Below are positions 8,105 through 16,026 of a stretch of 16,397 bases of DNA, one piece after another. The translations under genes were made by a program, and so were the position numbers. Location of the stretch: positions 1-16,397 of the forward strand of contig JALLPB010001358.1 in the NCBI GenBank assembly GCA_036939975.1, read 5' to 3'. Each line of letters starts with the position of its first letter. Within the stretch, counting starts at the first letter, position 1. Source of the DNA: Cyclostephanos tholiformis (lineage: Eukaryota; Bacillariophyta; Thalassiosirophyceae; Thalassiosirales; Thalassiosiraceae). A model generated the notes under the pieces. The model saw only the letters and a program-made list of their open reading frames with translations, was not told where the DNA came from and did no database searches.

Positions 8105-11100
8105 TGTTGGCAGGGTTTATAACGGCCCCTTCTGTGGGACTCGTCTGCTGGGCTCCGGGTGGTGGTCCGTGAGTCTTACTGGCTTCTTGTTCTTGTGCTC
8201 CCCTTTCACCTTGCTTGGGACTGACAGAAGCAGGGTCGGGGTCATCGTACTGAATGGCTTTGACATGGCTTTCCGGGGCTTTCTCCTCCTCATCGTCTTC
8301 GTATTTGCCAATATCCGCATGGATTTGAGAGATGAATGAAATCGCATCGCGGGGGTCCTTCCCGCCCTCCTCGTACAGAAGATCGATGAGACTTTCTGGT
8401 AAATCCCGGAACTCTGCCGGAACTCCTTCTATCTGCCCCTGAAGTTCTTCTTTAATAATCTCCAGACAGATTCGCATCGCCCCCGTGGAAGGACCTGCCG
8501 TATTCCACAGGGCGCGCAGGAAAGTATTGGGTGCGGAATATCTTTTGGTGAATCTGGCGTCAAACTCCCCTGATGACACCTCATCTGCACTTTCGTAATC
8601 AGATAGCTTCAAGTCAAGATCGTCAGACCTAAAGCTTAGATCATCCTCTTTGAAGTCGCTGCCGTCGCTTGTCTCCTCATCTGAATCGAATCGGATCTGT
8701 GTCGTTGCCTTAGACATTTCTGCCATGAGCTGTGAGACCTCCTTGGCTACCTCCTTCCATGGGTAGTCCTCGCTCCCTGAGGTCGCCTCGGCCTCAAAAT
8801 CTTCTTCCATGTTGTCTGTCCCCTCCTTGCTGGCGTGTAAGCGGTCCTCCTCCATTGATGCCGTCAAAAATAACATTGCCCCGTGCCCGTCATTGCCCGT
8901 AACTATGTCCATACCGTCGATTGCTACAAGCTTGCTCTCAGAACCCCCGTCTGTATCTTCTTCGTCATCATCTGATCTCTCCTTGGTGTCATTAGTAACC
9001 TTTGACGTCCCAATACTGTATACCGACTGTGCTAATGTCGGATTTGGAGCCGGTGAAGCCAATCCTCGACCCTTTGTTGATCGTAGTGAAGTGATAGAAA
9101 GTGCCGCCGAAAAATTGTGCGCCTCCATCGACCCTTCCTTGGCCTCGCCGAAGGTGATGGCGTTAGCGTCATGCCCACGGCTAGCCAGCGACCGGCGTTC
9201 CTTGTCTGACAGCCCCAGAGTTAGATCGTAGATACCCTCCGATGAAGAGGCCTGGATGATGTCGTCCCCGTCGTTTCGTTCAACCACAGCATGGCCCAGA
9301 TCCTTAAGGTATTTCGATGCTGTCACCTTCTGCTGCTGGGAGAGTGTAAAACAATGCCGAATCAGCCGATTAATGTCCTCCGTGAGGCATCCACGACGCC
9401 TGAGCCACCAATAGACTTGCGCTCCTGGACATGCTATGAAAGACTCGACGTGCTCCGAAATCTCCTGCACTACACTGGAGAAATATCCCGTGGTCATGCC
9501 GTTCAGGCCCGTGGAGAGGCATATCCACACTTTGTGACCATTGATTTCCATGAGATTGAATATCTCACGCACAGAGGTACTTGTGGCCTCTCGTGCCTTA
9601 CCCTCTGCGTCCGGTAGCAGTCGTAGAGAGAAACTGGTGTCTGCGTCAATTAGTCCTTCAAGAGTCGCCACGCCCATGCTGAGTTGGATCGATCCGTGAG
9701 TCTGTACCATCTGAATATAACGAGTTTTTTCCGCTCGCGAACTTTTCTCGTTTGGAATCTCCACCGTAAAGGCCGCATTGCCCCAATGTGTGTTCCAGAT
9801 TTTCCATTCTTTTGCGAACGCAAGCAATTTTGCCAACCGGTCATAGTCATTCTCGTAGACGTGAAGAACATTCGCCAAGCGTACGTTGTTAGTGCCCTGC
9901 TTTTGCTTTTTCTCCTCTGCCCCTTCCCATGGCATTCCCGCAGGGAACTCCCTAACCACCGCGTATTTAAGCCACTGGGATAGCTGGCGCTGTGAGTATT
10001 GATATTCCGCATTGTTCTCCGAGATAAGCCGCCGCTCTACCTTTTTGAGCTCTTCGTCGAAAGTTCTCCGGATGACCTCTTCTTCGATCGTGTTAGGCGC
10101 TCCAAGCAAAAGCTGGCGAGCGACCGTGTTGACCTCCTGACACTGCTTGAAATAGATCGCACACCCCATATGCCGTAGATCTCCTGCGGCCTCCTCAAGA
10201 CATTTTTGTGGATCGAGAGAGAAGCCCATCACTGCTGACCCTCTGATTGCCCGTCCCCCGTCTTGGTTCACATTGTCAAAGGCCCTATCGTTGGGAATCG
10301 CGAAGTATCTACGCAGAATAACCTGGTAAACTGGAAGATCTGCTTTCTCCTTGATTGGCGGTCTGCTGGGGTCCGATTCATCGATCGCAAAGAAGAGAGC
10401 GTTCTTGTCAATATGGGCTTGTAGAAATGACAAGGCTGTGATAAGTTTCTTGCCGAAGGCTGCTTGAGTGTCCTTCCCTTTGTCCACCCTAACTGAGAAA
10501 GCAACCACACACCTCTTGTATTTAATCACTGGAGCGTGTTTCGTCAGGACCGATTTTTTGGTCATCTCTGCAAACGTTGCCTTTTTCTCATCTGTTTTGT
10601 CGGAGAGACCCTTCGGAGAGGGTGTGCCGGATCTTTTCTTCCTGAGCGACCCCTTTATCGCCTCCAAATTCGCAGTGTCGAACCCGCTTGACTCTTCCGG
10701 AGTTGAGGCCTTGTCATCTGATCTCATCTTCTTGCTCCGTCTGGAATGTTTGTCATCCAAGGCGCCGCGAGGTGACCTTTTCGAGGGCGGTTTAGACATG
10801 TTTGCCGGAAGTATCCTCAGGTTGTCCTCCCCGCTTTGGTTCAATTTGTCCTGATGACCGTCCGTCCTAGTCGAACGCTTGCCCCCCCCCCTGATTCGAC
10901 CGGACGCCGCTATCTCTCCCCCCTTTCTTTTTCCAGCTGCGTCAGTTGGGGTTCCTTCCAGGGTTGGAGGAGGTACGCGTGCGCCGACGCCAAAATATCC
11001 TTCCAGTCCCTTCTTCTTAGCCTTCTTAGACTGAGCTTGTGCCCTTTCGTTGGTCATCGTGCGCGGTGTCACCGCCGCCATGCCCGCACGCATCGGAGTC

Positions 11101-11222
11101 GCTGCAATTTCATCTGATTTTCTGGATGCCTTCCCTTCAACGTCCTGCATTTTTGTTCTTATATTTGTGAGCTCTTCCTGTCTATTCGTCTTGATCGCTT
11201 GGATAAATGCCGTCGAAGACAT
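8049..11222 (-). CDS. ORF1: gag-like protein of the non-LTR retrotransposon
   Basis: This 1057-aa protein is expected to coat the element RNA and help bring the complex to DNA. It has no detectable CCHC knuckle and no recognised RRM, so the role rests on its position as the first ORF. Residues 1-225 are basic and low in complexity, with likely nuclear-localisation clusters (SKKAKKKG at 65-72 and SRRSKKMRSDDK at 160-171). KKGLEGYF (70-77) resembles a PCNA-interacting box with Lys in place of Gln. A folded region spans about 233-650, including a YWWLRRRGC segment (604-612) and NRLIRHCF (618-625), a pattern I associate with diatom retroelement first ORFs. Residues about 745-890 and 974-980 are strongly acidic, followed by a Pro/Gln-rich tail. 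The start is the ATG at 11220-11222. The stop overlaps ORF2 in another frame. No frameshift or stop breaks it. Confidence 0.85.
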   Translation of the reverse strand: MSSTAFIQAIKTNRQEELTNIRTKMQDVEGKASRKSDEIAATPMRAGMAAVTPRTMTNERAQAQSKKAKKKGLEGYFGVGARVPPPTLEGTPTDAAGKRKGGEIAASGRIRGGGKRSTRTDGHQDKLNQSGEDNLRILPANMSKPPSKRSPRGALDDKHSRRSKKMRSDDKASTPEESSGFDTANLEAIKGSLRKKRSGTPSPKGLSDKTDEKKATFAEMTKKSVLTKHAPVIKYKRCVVAFSVRVDKGKDTQAAFGKKLITALSFLQAHIDKNALFFAIDESDPSRPPIKEKADLPVYQVILRRYFAIPNDRAFDNVNQDGGRAIRGSAVMGFSLDPQKCLEEAAGDLRHMGCAIYFKQCQEVNTVARQLLLGAPNTIEEEVIRRTFDEELKKVERRLISENNAEYQYSQRQLSQWLKYAVVREFPAGMPWEGAEEKKQKQGTNNVRLANVLHVYENDYDRLAKLLAFAKEWKIWNTHWGNAAFTVEIPNEKSSRAEKTRYIQMVQTHGSIQLSMGVATLEGLIDADTSFSLRLLPDAEGKAREATSTSVREIFNLMEINGHKVWICLSTGLNGMTTGYFSSVVQEISEHVESFIACPGAQVYWWLRRRGCLTEDINRLIRHCFTLSQQQKVTASKYLKDLGHAVVERNDGDDIIQASSSEGIYDLTLGLSDKERRSLASRGHDANAITFGEAKEGSMEAHNFSAALSITSLRSTKGRGLASPAPNPTLAQSVYSIGTSKVTNDTKERSDDDEEDTDGGSESKLVAIDGMDIVTGNDGHGAMLFLTASMEEDRLHASKEGTDNMEEDFEAEATSGSEDYPWKEVAKEVSQLMAEMSKATTQIRFDSDEETSDGSDFKEDDLSFRSDDLDLKLSDYESADEVSSGEFDARFTKRYSAPNTFLRALWNTAGPSTGAMRICLEIIKEELQGQIEGVPAEFRDLPESLIDLLYEEGGKDPRDAISFISQIHADIGKYEDDEEEKAPESHVKAIQYDDPDPASVSPKQGERGAQEQEASKTHGPPPGAQQTSPTEGAVINPANNAGGDEEGVQSRSMAGNE

Positions 11223-11838
11223 ACATATGATGCAAACACCTCTCTCTTTCGAGCTCCCACAAATGAATCCTCTGTATTGTATGGGACGGTGAGGGTTGTT
11301 CCGTCTCGTAGAACAACCACCGGAGTTACGTCGAGAGTGGATAGATTATTGGGTTTGTTGGCGTCGTTGTATACTGTTCGAACTCCGCCCCCGAAGTGGT
11401 GTTCAAAATAATCCCCTGTGGCGGCGAGCTCGACAATCAGCACCTTATTGATTCGTTATCGTCCGGTGGCACTGGTGAGTGCAATAGAATTGGTTGCTTA
11501 TGGTTGTAGCTGAATTCCTCTGTGCTTGCCGTATCTGCGCTATGTCAAAATGGATAATTGAAATCTGTGATTGGTAGCCGTCCCTGCTTCAGCGGAGCGG
11601 CACCTTCTTGCTCTCCCTTCACTGTGCGGTTTTATTAATGATCTTGCGTGGCTATCCGTGGCGAGATCAATTTGGAAATGGGATGATAGTATCGGTTATT
11701 GGTGATGGTTGGGTTGAATTGTTTGTTTAAGGATCTTTGAGGTCCTACGTAGGCTCCGGTACATTGCCTACTGCATAAAATATATAGTAAAAAGTCTTAT
11801 TATAATCATTCCACTTGACTCGTTCCACAGGAAAAAAG
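11223..11838 (-). other. 5' UTR / internal promoter region of the retrotransposon
   Basis: About 616 bp lie between the ORF1 ATG and the right target-site duplication. In element sense it begins CTTTTTTCCTGTGGAACGAG. It contains a TATATA-like AT-rich stretch near 11776-11783 and the perfect palindrome CCTACGTAGG (11744-11753). A second open frame without an ATG (TAA at 11456-11458, ending at 11159) overlaps the ORF1 start. LINEs carry internal promoters in this region, but I cannot point to a specific promoter element with confidence. Confidence 0.6.
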
Positions 11839-11855
11839 TTTCAATCAACCGATCA
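11839..11855. repeat. Target-site duplication, right copy (17 bp)
   Basis: It is identical to 1607-1623. It also forms the start of the first 60-bp host repeat unit (11842-11901). In the left copy that unit is cut off after the duplication, as expected if the element inserted inside it. Confidence 0.85.
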
Positions 11856-11901
11856 TGTGTGATGCTACGCTTTGGTATGGGTACATAATGGCTTTCTTTG
11901 C
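11842..11901. repeat. 60-bp direct repeat, unit 1
   Basis: It matches 11967-12026 at 57 of 60 positions, with a spacing of 125 bp. The core atcatgtg..atgcta.gcttt also appears diverged at 1472-1493, left of the retrotransposon. The repeat lies upstream of the plus-strand gene and was part of its 5' region before the insertion. No coding function is apparent. Confidence 0.85.
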
Positions 11902-11966
11902 GCATTGCTGAGCGTAAGAAGCACCAAAATTTGCAAAACTATTTCACTGAAAGATTTTCTTGTTCG

Positions 11967-12026
11967 CAATCAACCAATCATGTGTAATGCTACGCTTTGG
12001 TATGGGTGCATAATGGCTTTCTTTGC
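11967..12026. repeat. 60-bp direct repeat, unit 2
   Basis: This is the second copy, with three substitutions relative to 11842-11901. Here the start reads CAACCAATCA and contains a CCAAT word that is CCGAT in unit 1. Whether it acts as a promoter element is unknown. Confidence 0.85.
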
Positions 12027-12239
12027 CAATCGCAGAAGAGCCAAGTCTGTTGGAAACTGGCCCAGTCCTGGGAAAATGTCCCTGTTTTCAATTTCAATCC
12101 TCCATAAATCAATGGCATCACCACAGCAAGGTAAACCAAGATGAGGTGCACCACGGACATATCATCAAGAGGTAATGAATAAAACTGTTGACATGTTTGT
12201 CTTGTTTAACATCCGATTCTTGCTAACCATCCCTTTCAG
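12027..12239 (+). other. Upstream region and probable 5' intron of the plus-strand gene
   Basis: A canonical intron end is visible: GCTAAC as branch site at 12222-12227, then a pyrimidine-rich run and TTTCAG ending at 12239. Possible donors are GTAAAC at 12131 (after CAGCAAG) and GTAATG at 12172. A short start ATGGCATCACCACAGCAAG (12112-12130) precedes the first donor, but its phase does not join cleanly to the downstream frame, so the first exon is unresolved and may lie further upstream, even beyond the retrotransposon. Confidence 0.5.
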
Positions 12240-12479
12240 CAGAGTCCTAGTACGGTTGCTTACCTTCCTGGGAGCATTAGTTCTCTACACGGACAGCGGT
12301 TGGTTGATCTCTTCAGACGAGGGGACGTGACAAACTTGAGTCCTTCTGAGATTTGGACGCAATACCCTGAGTTCAGAGTGGTCAAACCTGGTGACAACTT
12401 TGGTAGATTTGTATGAAGGTGCAGAAAAGAGGCGGAGAAGCCAGCCGAGTCGTCTGCTACGAACAATCACGGCACCATC
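12240..12479 (+). pseudogene. Upstream coding exon interrupted by an in-frame TGA
   Basis: This 80-codon stretch is open in the same frame as the gene at 12480, except for one TGA at 12414-12416. It starts directly after a good splice acceptor (12239). Its product reads like protein: YLPGSISSLHGQRLVDLF, then SPSEIWTQYPEF and KPGDNFGRFV before the stop, and RCRKEAEKPAE after it. The S-P-x-E-I-W-x-x-x-P-E-F pattern resembles a short module I have seen in diatom proteins of unknown function. Possible readings are a nonsense mutation (CGA to TGA would be a simple CpG change), a small unrecognised intron, or a stop that leaves the protein starting at 12480. The coding character is moderately sure; the state of the gene is not. 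Confidence 0.55.
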
Positions 12480-13312
12480 ATGTCTGATGCTGAAGAAGAC
12501 AACAGCTGGGCCCATGATCCTCCAGTCAAGAGTGACGGGGGTCCACGTGCACTGCTCTGCTATGATGAGTATACTTTGAAAGACCAGATTGGTTCTGCGC
12601 TAGCCCGTCAATTCTACAAGCAAGATGATAATGTGTGGTTAGTAACCGTGCAGATCCTTGAAGGTACCGATATCAGTAAAATTGATATTGTTCGAGACTG
12701 TGATGAATTGAACAAGGTTCACATCACAATGCCTCATCGCAATTTTGCCAGTGTAGAAGATATGAAAAAAACCTTCACCGGTGGAACTTGTATTGCTCAA
12801 GGCGACAACAGCGGGTCATTTGGCAATCAAGCTTTCCGTATGGATATGCATGAAAAGGATTACTTTTACCAAATCATGCTCAAGAGTACTATCAAGACTA
12901 ATGGTGACAGCAGTACTTTGAGAGATGACACTCCTGGGCGTTGGACTATGTCATTAGTTTTCCCCCGCAAACTTCAACCAAAGTTGTGTACTACCTCCAT
13001 ATCATTTGCAAATGGTGGGATTGTGGAACTTCTTAAAATGTTTGTTCTGGACGGGTGCATCTTGGCCTTTGGCAATAAAGAATTGAATGCTGATGAAGGG
13101 ACTCTCAACAGGATCAACTTTTCCCCAGTCCGGAAAATGCCACAAACTACCGGTTTTCAGTGAGTTTAGTAGCATTCTTATATTATTTTTTCCGTCTTCA
13201 ACTATATCTAAAGCTCTGTTATTGCTTGTCAACCAAGCCAACGCGCCAGCCATCAGTCAACTCCTCAGCTTTTTCAGCAGCAGCCCCAAGTTTCTTTTGC
13301 AATGCAGCCGCC

Positions 13313-13344
<32 letters not shown>

Positions 13345-13847
13345 CAGCAGCAGCAGCAGCCACACTGCAGCAGCAGCAGCAGCAGACAGCAGCATTTCAG
13401 CAGCAGCAGCACGTTGATATGAGCCTTCTCATGAGTCAGTTCCAGCAGTTTGCCCTAGCGCATGAAAATCAGCAGCAGCAGCAGCAGCAGTTAGAGCAGT
13501 TTGCACTAGCACAGCAGCAGCAGCAGCAGCAGCAGATGCAGATGCATGCGGCTCTTGTTGCAAGCCAGGAAATGATTGCACATTTGGCCACTCAACAAGG
13601 TCAAATGTTTGCTGTAATCCAGGAAGCCCAGGTTGTAGATCCTCTTGCCCAGGCGCAGGCATCATCCAATCAGCAGCAGAATGCCTCACAGCTGCTTACA
13701 GCCCCCGTCACAAACAATCAGGATCACGAGTTGGTCGGGTTAGGAGTTGATGCACGTCCCATAAGCCCTTCATTGTCTATGGTAACAGACTTTTCCATTG
13801 GTATTGGCAATGTAGCCAATGTGGATCATGGTCCTCACCAGGGCTGA
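12480..13847 (+). CDS. Two-exon gene, unknown N-terminal domain with polyglutamine C-terminus
   Basis: I do not recognise the family. Exon 1 (12480-13159) starts at ATG in a fair context (ACCATCATG) and encodes an acidic start (MSDAEEDNSWAHDPP) followed by about 190 residues of ordinary globular-looking sequence, including HITMPHRNFASVEDM and GRWTMSLVFPRKLQPKL. It reaches a stop at 13161-13163, but a strong donor GTGAGT begins at 13160. The acceptor at 13249 (or 13237) keeps the frame, and exon 2 then runs to TGA at 13845-13847. The protein would be about 425-429 aa. The C-terminal half has four main glutamine runs, an alanine run and a repeated QFALA motif, then SQEMIAHLATQQGQMFAVIQEAQ, which could form a helix or coiled coil. 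Such tails occur in transcription regulators, but no DNA-binding domain is clear. Coding sequence continues in frame upstream to 12240 across a TGA, so this start may be a remnant. Confidence 0.7.
13160..13249 (+). other. Predicted intron, phase 2, 90 bp
   Basis: The donor is CA|GTGAGT at 13160 and the acceptor CGCCAG ends at 13249. The interval contains four in-frame stops and is AT-rich compared with the exons. An alternative acceptor AACCAAG at 13237 gives 78 bp and also keeps the frame. Sequences on both sides share one reading frame, which supports removal of this segment. Confidence 0.7.
13314..13535 (+). repeat. CAG trinucleotide repeat tracts (polyglutamine/polyalanine)
   Basis: Runs encode Q10 (13314-13343), A6 (13344-13361), Q6 (13368-13385), Q4 (13398-13409), Q7 (13470-13490) and Q8 (13512-13535). 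The alanine run is the same CAG repeat read as GCA after a one-base shift of the repeat register, restored by the CCACACTG interruption. FALA precedes or adjoins the last two tracts, suggesting a small duplication. Confidence 0.9.
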
Positions 13848-14600
13848 GAGCGGGAGGATTGCACCCCTTGACATCTTTTCTGGTGCCCATAATAGTTTAT
13901 TGAACCGTCGGGAGATTCTATTCATTCCTCAATTTGTTCATATCTTCTTAGGACATGATTGTATCTCAATTGGTAGAAAAGTGTTGGGAGAGGCAGACCA
14001 TGGCAACCATAGGTGCTGTGGGACTTATCGTCTATGTCTCTCAACCCGTGTTGGTTAGTAGTAGATTCTTTAGTTAGAAATAGTTAGAATGAAGTTTGTA
14101 CCGCAGTATTAGCAGGACCTCCCTACGCATCTTACATTGTACATGGCGGTGCCACTCCCTCCTTGTCCCACTTGAACATCCTCATTGGTGGGATAGGAGC
14201 AATTGTGTACAGCCAAATGGAACCTTGTTAAGGTCGCGTCGTTGCACACGAAGGCTGGGTGCACCATAGGGTATATGCAGAGGTTTCAAAGCAGAAAGCA
14301 GCTTTTGGCACACAGGAGAAACAAGAAAGGAATGGCAAAATACCTTGAAGACACTCCGTTGAGAGCAAGGGCATGAGCTTATTTGATCCTAAGGTATTTG
14401 AAGAAGCTTGGAGATAAAGATAATCAAGATAATTATTAGCAAAAATATCAAATCTTGTGGCATCGCACTTTGATCCAACAGTGAATACAACATTAACAAA
14501 AACATTTGTTAGCTCTCTGGAACAAGGACAGGATGGAATTGGGCGCCGTGCGGGACACACATTGGGTTAATACGCTATGAGTCCGTCAGCCTCAGCCTAT
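13848..14600. other. Intergenic, probable 3' UTR then AT-rich spacer
   Basis: Nothing is recognised. The first few hundred bases are probably the 3' UTR of the polyglutamine gene. Open frames on both strands (13819-14058 plus; 14228-14560 minus) have no familiar motifs and uneven composition, and I do not support either as a gene. Confidence 0.4.
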
Positions 14601-14640
14601 CGCGTATCCTCTGCCACACCGTAGAATTCATCCGCATTGC

Positions 14641-15864
14641 TCACCTCCTGTGGATGCATGTGCTGAAATGATGCGTGCCCAGCTCCTCTGCCGACAGCAG
14701 CTGTTCCTCCACGTCTTTCAACTTGGCAGAATTGAACCACCGCCACAACAATCCGTGTGAGGTGCGAGCGTCTTTGTCTGACGATACGGTCGTCATCGGC
14801 CAAATTCGTTTCCGCTGACGCGACGAAGTACCTCGCGTCCCTGCCGCCGCCGCGGGCGGAGGAATCGGGATCGGCGATGGGCGGGAAGGGCGTCGTCCCC
14901 GGCAACGTCGCCACCTTGCGTAGCTTTGCCCTGCAGGTACGGCGACAGCCCGGAGGCGTTTACGTCCGTCGAGTTGTCTGGTGAATTCGCCGCCGCCGCG
15001 GACATGATCGGGTGAGCCCTCAGCATGACGTGTGGTCTCCGTCTCCGTCCCATGATGGCCGAGCTGCGACACTGCCCGAGGGCGATGTCGAGCTCACGCA
15101 GCCTGTCCTCAAGTCCCTCAAGCATCATCCTCGTCGTGAACCTCCTGCCGCCGCTTATCCACCGCCCTCGACTATGACATCGGCGGCGGCGTCCCCCACC
15201 CCCCCCTCCCTCTTACTGTCTTGGTGGTGTCGATAATTGTGATCGTCATCATCATCCTCCTCCTCCAGCGCCTTGATGGCATGCACCGCAGGAACGAAGT
15301 TTTGACGCACGTACAGCTGCAGCACGAGGAACGTGTCAGAGCCCAGGTTGTCGTCGGACCCCCGGCACTCACCGGAATTGGATCCGCCCGCGACCACGTT
15401 GTCGTCGACGTCCTCCTCCTTCCCCCCCTCCTCCTCCTCCTCCTCCTCCTCCTCCTCCTCCTCGCTGCCGCTGCCGCCACCGTCATCATCGTCGTTTTAC
15501 TTGAGATAAGTGCGAGGACTCACAATCATGCACTGGACGTGGCTCAGCGCGCTCGTCCGGACATCGACATTGACCCCCGTCCCCACCGGGACTGCCACCT
15601 CGCCAGGTCCAACGGGATCTCCACCAACAACTTCATCGTCAACTTCATAGTCAATTGTATTCCCCTCCTGTCGTCTCCCCCCTATCCCTCCCCATTGTCA
15701 CCATCCTCATCGTTGTTGTCTTCATCCCACGGCACGACGATCCTCGTGAGTCGAAGAATGAACTCGTTGCCATTGTTGTTGTTGTCATCGTCTTGGCAAT
15801 TGCAACCGGAGAACGATGCTTAAGCTGAGGGTGAACGGCCTCCCCCTCCTTCTCCCTCACCCAT
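14641..15864 (-). pseudogene. Broken or multi-exon acidic protein gene, unknown family
   Basis: Several minus-strand stretches read like protein but change frame. At 15819-15698 there is an Asp/Asn-rich piece followed by NEFILRLTRIVVPWDEDNN. At 15661-15200 one frame contains DYEVDDEVVGGDPVGPGEVA, SALSHVQCMIVSP, a TAA at 15497-15499, a run of twelve Glu codons (15428-15463), then TFLVLQLYVRQNFVPAVHAI and DDDDD. Near 15150-15030 another frame has MMLEGLEDRLRELDIALGQC. At 14914-14780 there is DARYFVASAETNLADDDRI, and at 14770-14641 WFNSAKLKDVEEQLLSAEEL. A donor-like GTAAGA follows the Asp run, and an ATG at 15862-15864 with a GTGAGG donor could start the gene through a 42-nt intron, but joining the pieces needs at least one unexplained frame change. 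It is either a decayed gene or an intron-rich gene I cannot resolve. No function is assigned. Confidence 0.35.
15428..15463 (-). repeat. (GAG)12 trinucleotide repeat
   Basis: On the plus strand this is a CTC run; in the minus-strand frame discussed above it encodes twelve consecutive glutamates flanked by Gly/Ser and Gly/Lys residues. It is a simple repeat likely to vary in length. Confidence 0.85.
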
Positions 15865-16026
15865 GGGCCCGCAACGGCAGTGAAGACGTCGGACGGGGAC
15901 GCGTTGTTGCCTTTGTATGTGGCGATACTTTATGAGCGGCGACGCTGCATCCACCACGTCAATCCCCTCCCTTTCCGTGGCTTTTTCAATACACCTACTT
16001 ACCTCTTAAGCTGATGCAGCGTCACT

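Larger units (their letters stand above)
1624..11838 (-). mobile_element. Apparently full-length two-ORF non-LTR retrotransposon (APE-RT-RNase H type)
   Basis: The unit is about 10.2 kb and is read on the minus strand. It has a 5' UTR of about 616 bp (11838-11223), ORF1 (11222-8049), ORF2 (8104-1835) and a 3' UTR of about 211 bp (1834-1624). It is flanked by a perfect 17-bp direct repeat. Both ORFs are uninterrupted over 3.2 and 6.3 kb, and the endonuclease, reverse transcriptase and RNase H catalytic residues are present, so the copy may be young and possibly competent. There are no long terminal repeats, integrase or protease. The 3' end has no long poly(A); in element sense it finishes in a short T/A-rich run (TTTATTTATT). 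The endonuclease-RT order and lack of LTRs place it among LINE-type elements. I cannot name the clade from sequence alone; a stramenopile-specific group such as Ambal is a guess. Confidence 0.9.

Noticed and set aside
8809..9231. Plus-strand 140-aa Ser-rich open frame
   Set aside because: It is the antisense of the acidic part of retrotransposon ORF1; Ser/Leu richness mirrors the Asp/Glu codons.
1664..12132. A 13-bp match ACCACAGCAAGGT at 1664-1676 and 12120-12132 as an alternative target-site duplication
   Set aside because: By rough count one or two chance 13-mers are expected in a window this size. The 17-bp repeat is longer, and it alone rebuilds a continuous host repeat at the empty site.
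11872..12144. Plus-strand frame through the 60-bp repeats as coding
   Set aside because: It begins at a non-ATG codon, reads through both repeats and stops soon after; the similarity of its segments comes from the DNA repeat.
12414..12416. Selenocysteine at the in-frame TGA
   Set aside because: Diatoms do use selenocysteine, but the context has no redox motif and I see no SECIS-like element; a nonsense change is simpler.
13314..13535. CAG tracts as a CRISPR-like array
   Set aside because: Trinucleotide runs with no regular spacers, inside a eukaryotic reading frame.
13429..13689. Minus-strand open frame opposite the CAG tracts
   Set aside because: It is a by-product of the repeat; low-complexity Ala/Leu runs and no splice or motif support.
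14228..14560. Minus-strand 110-aa open frame as a gene
   Set aside because: No recognisable motif and no support for a start or neighbours; consistent with a chance frame.
15221..15823. Plus-strand 200-aa open frame with a polyleucine run
   Set aside because: It is the antisense of the acidic minus-strand reading; the Leu run is the complement of GAG codons. Its hydrophobicity comes from the simple repeat.
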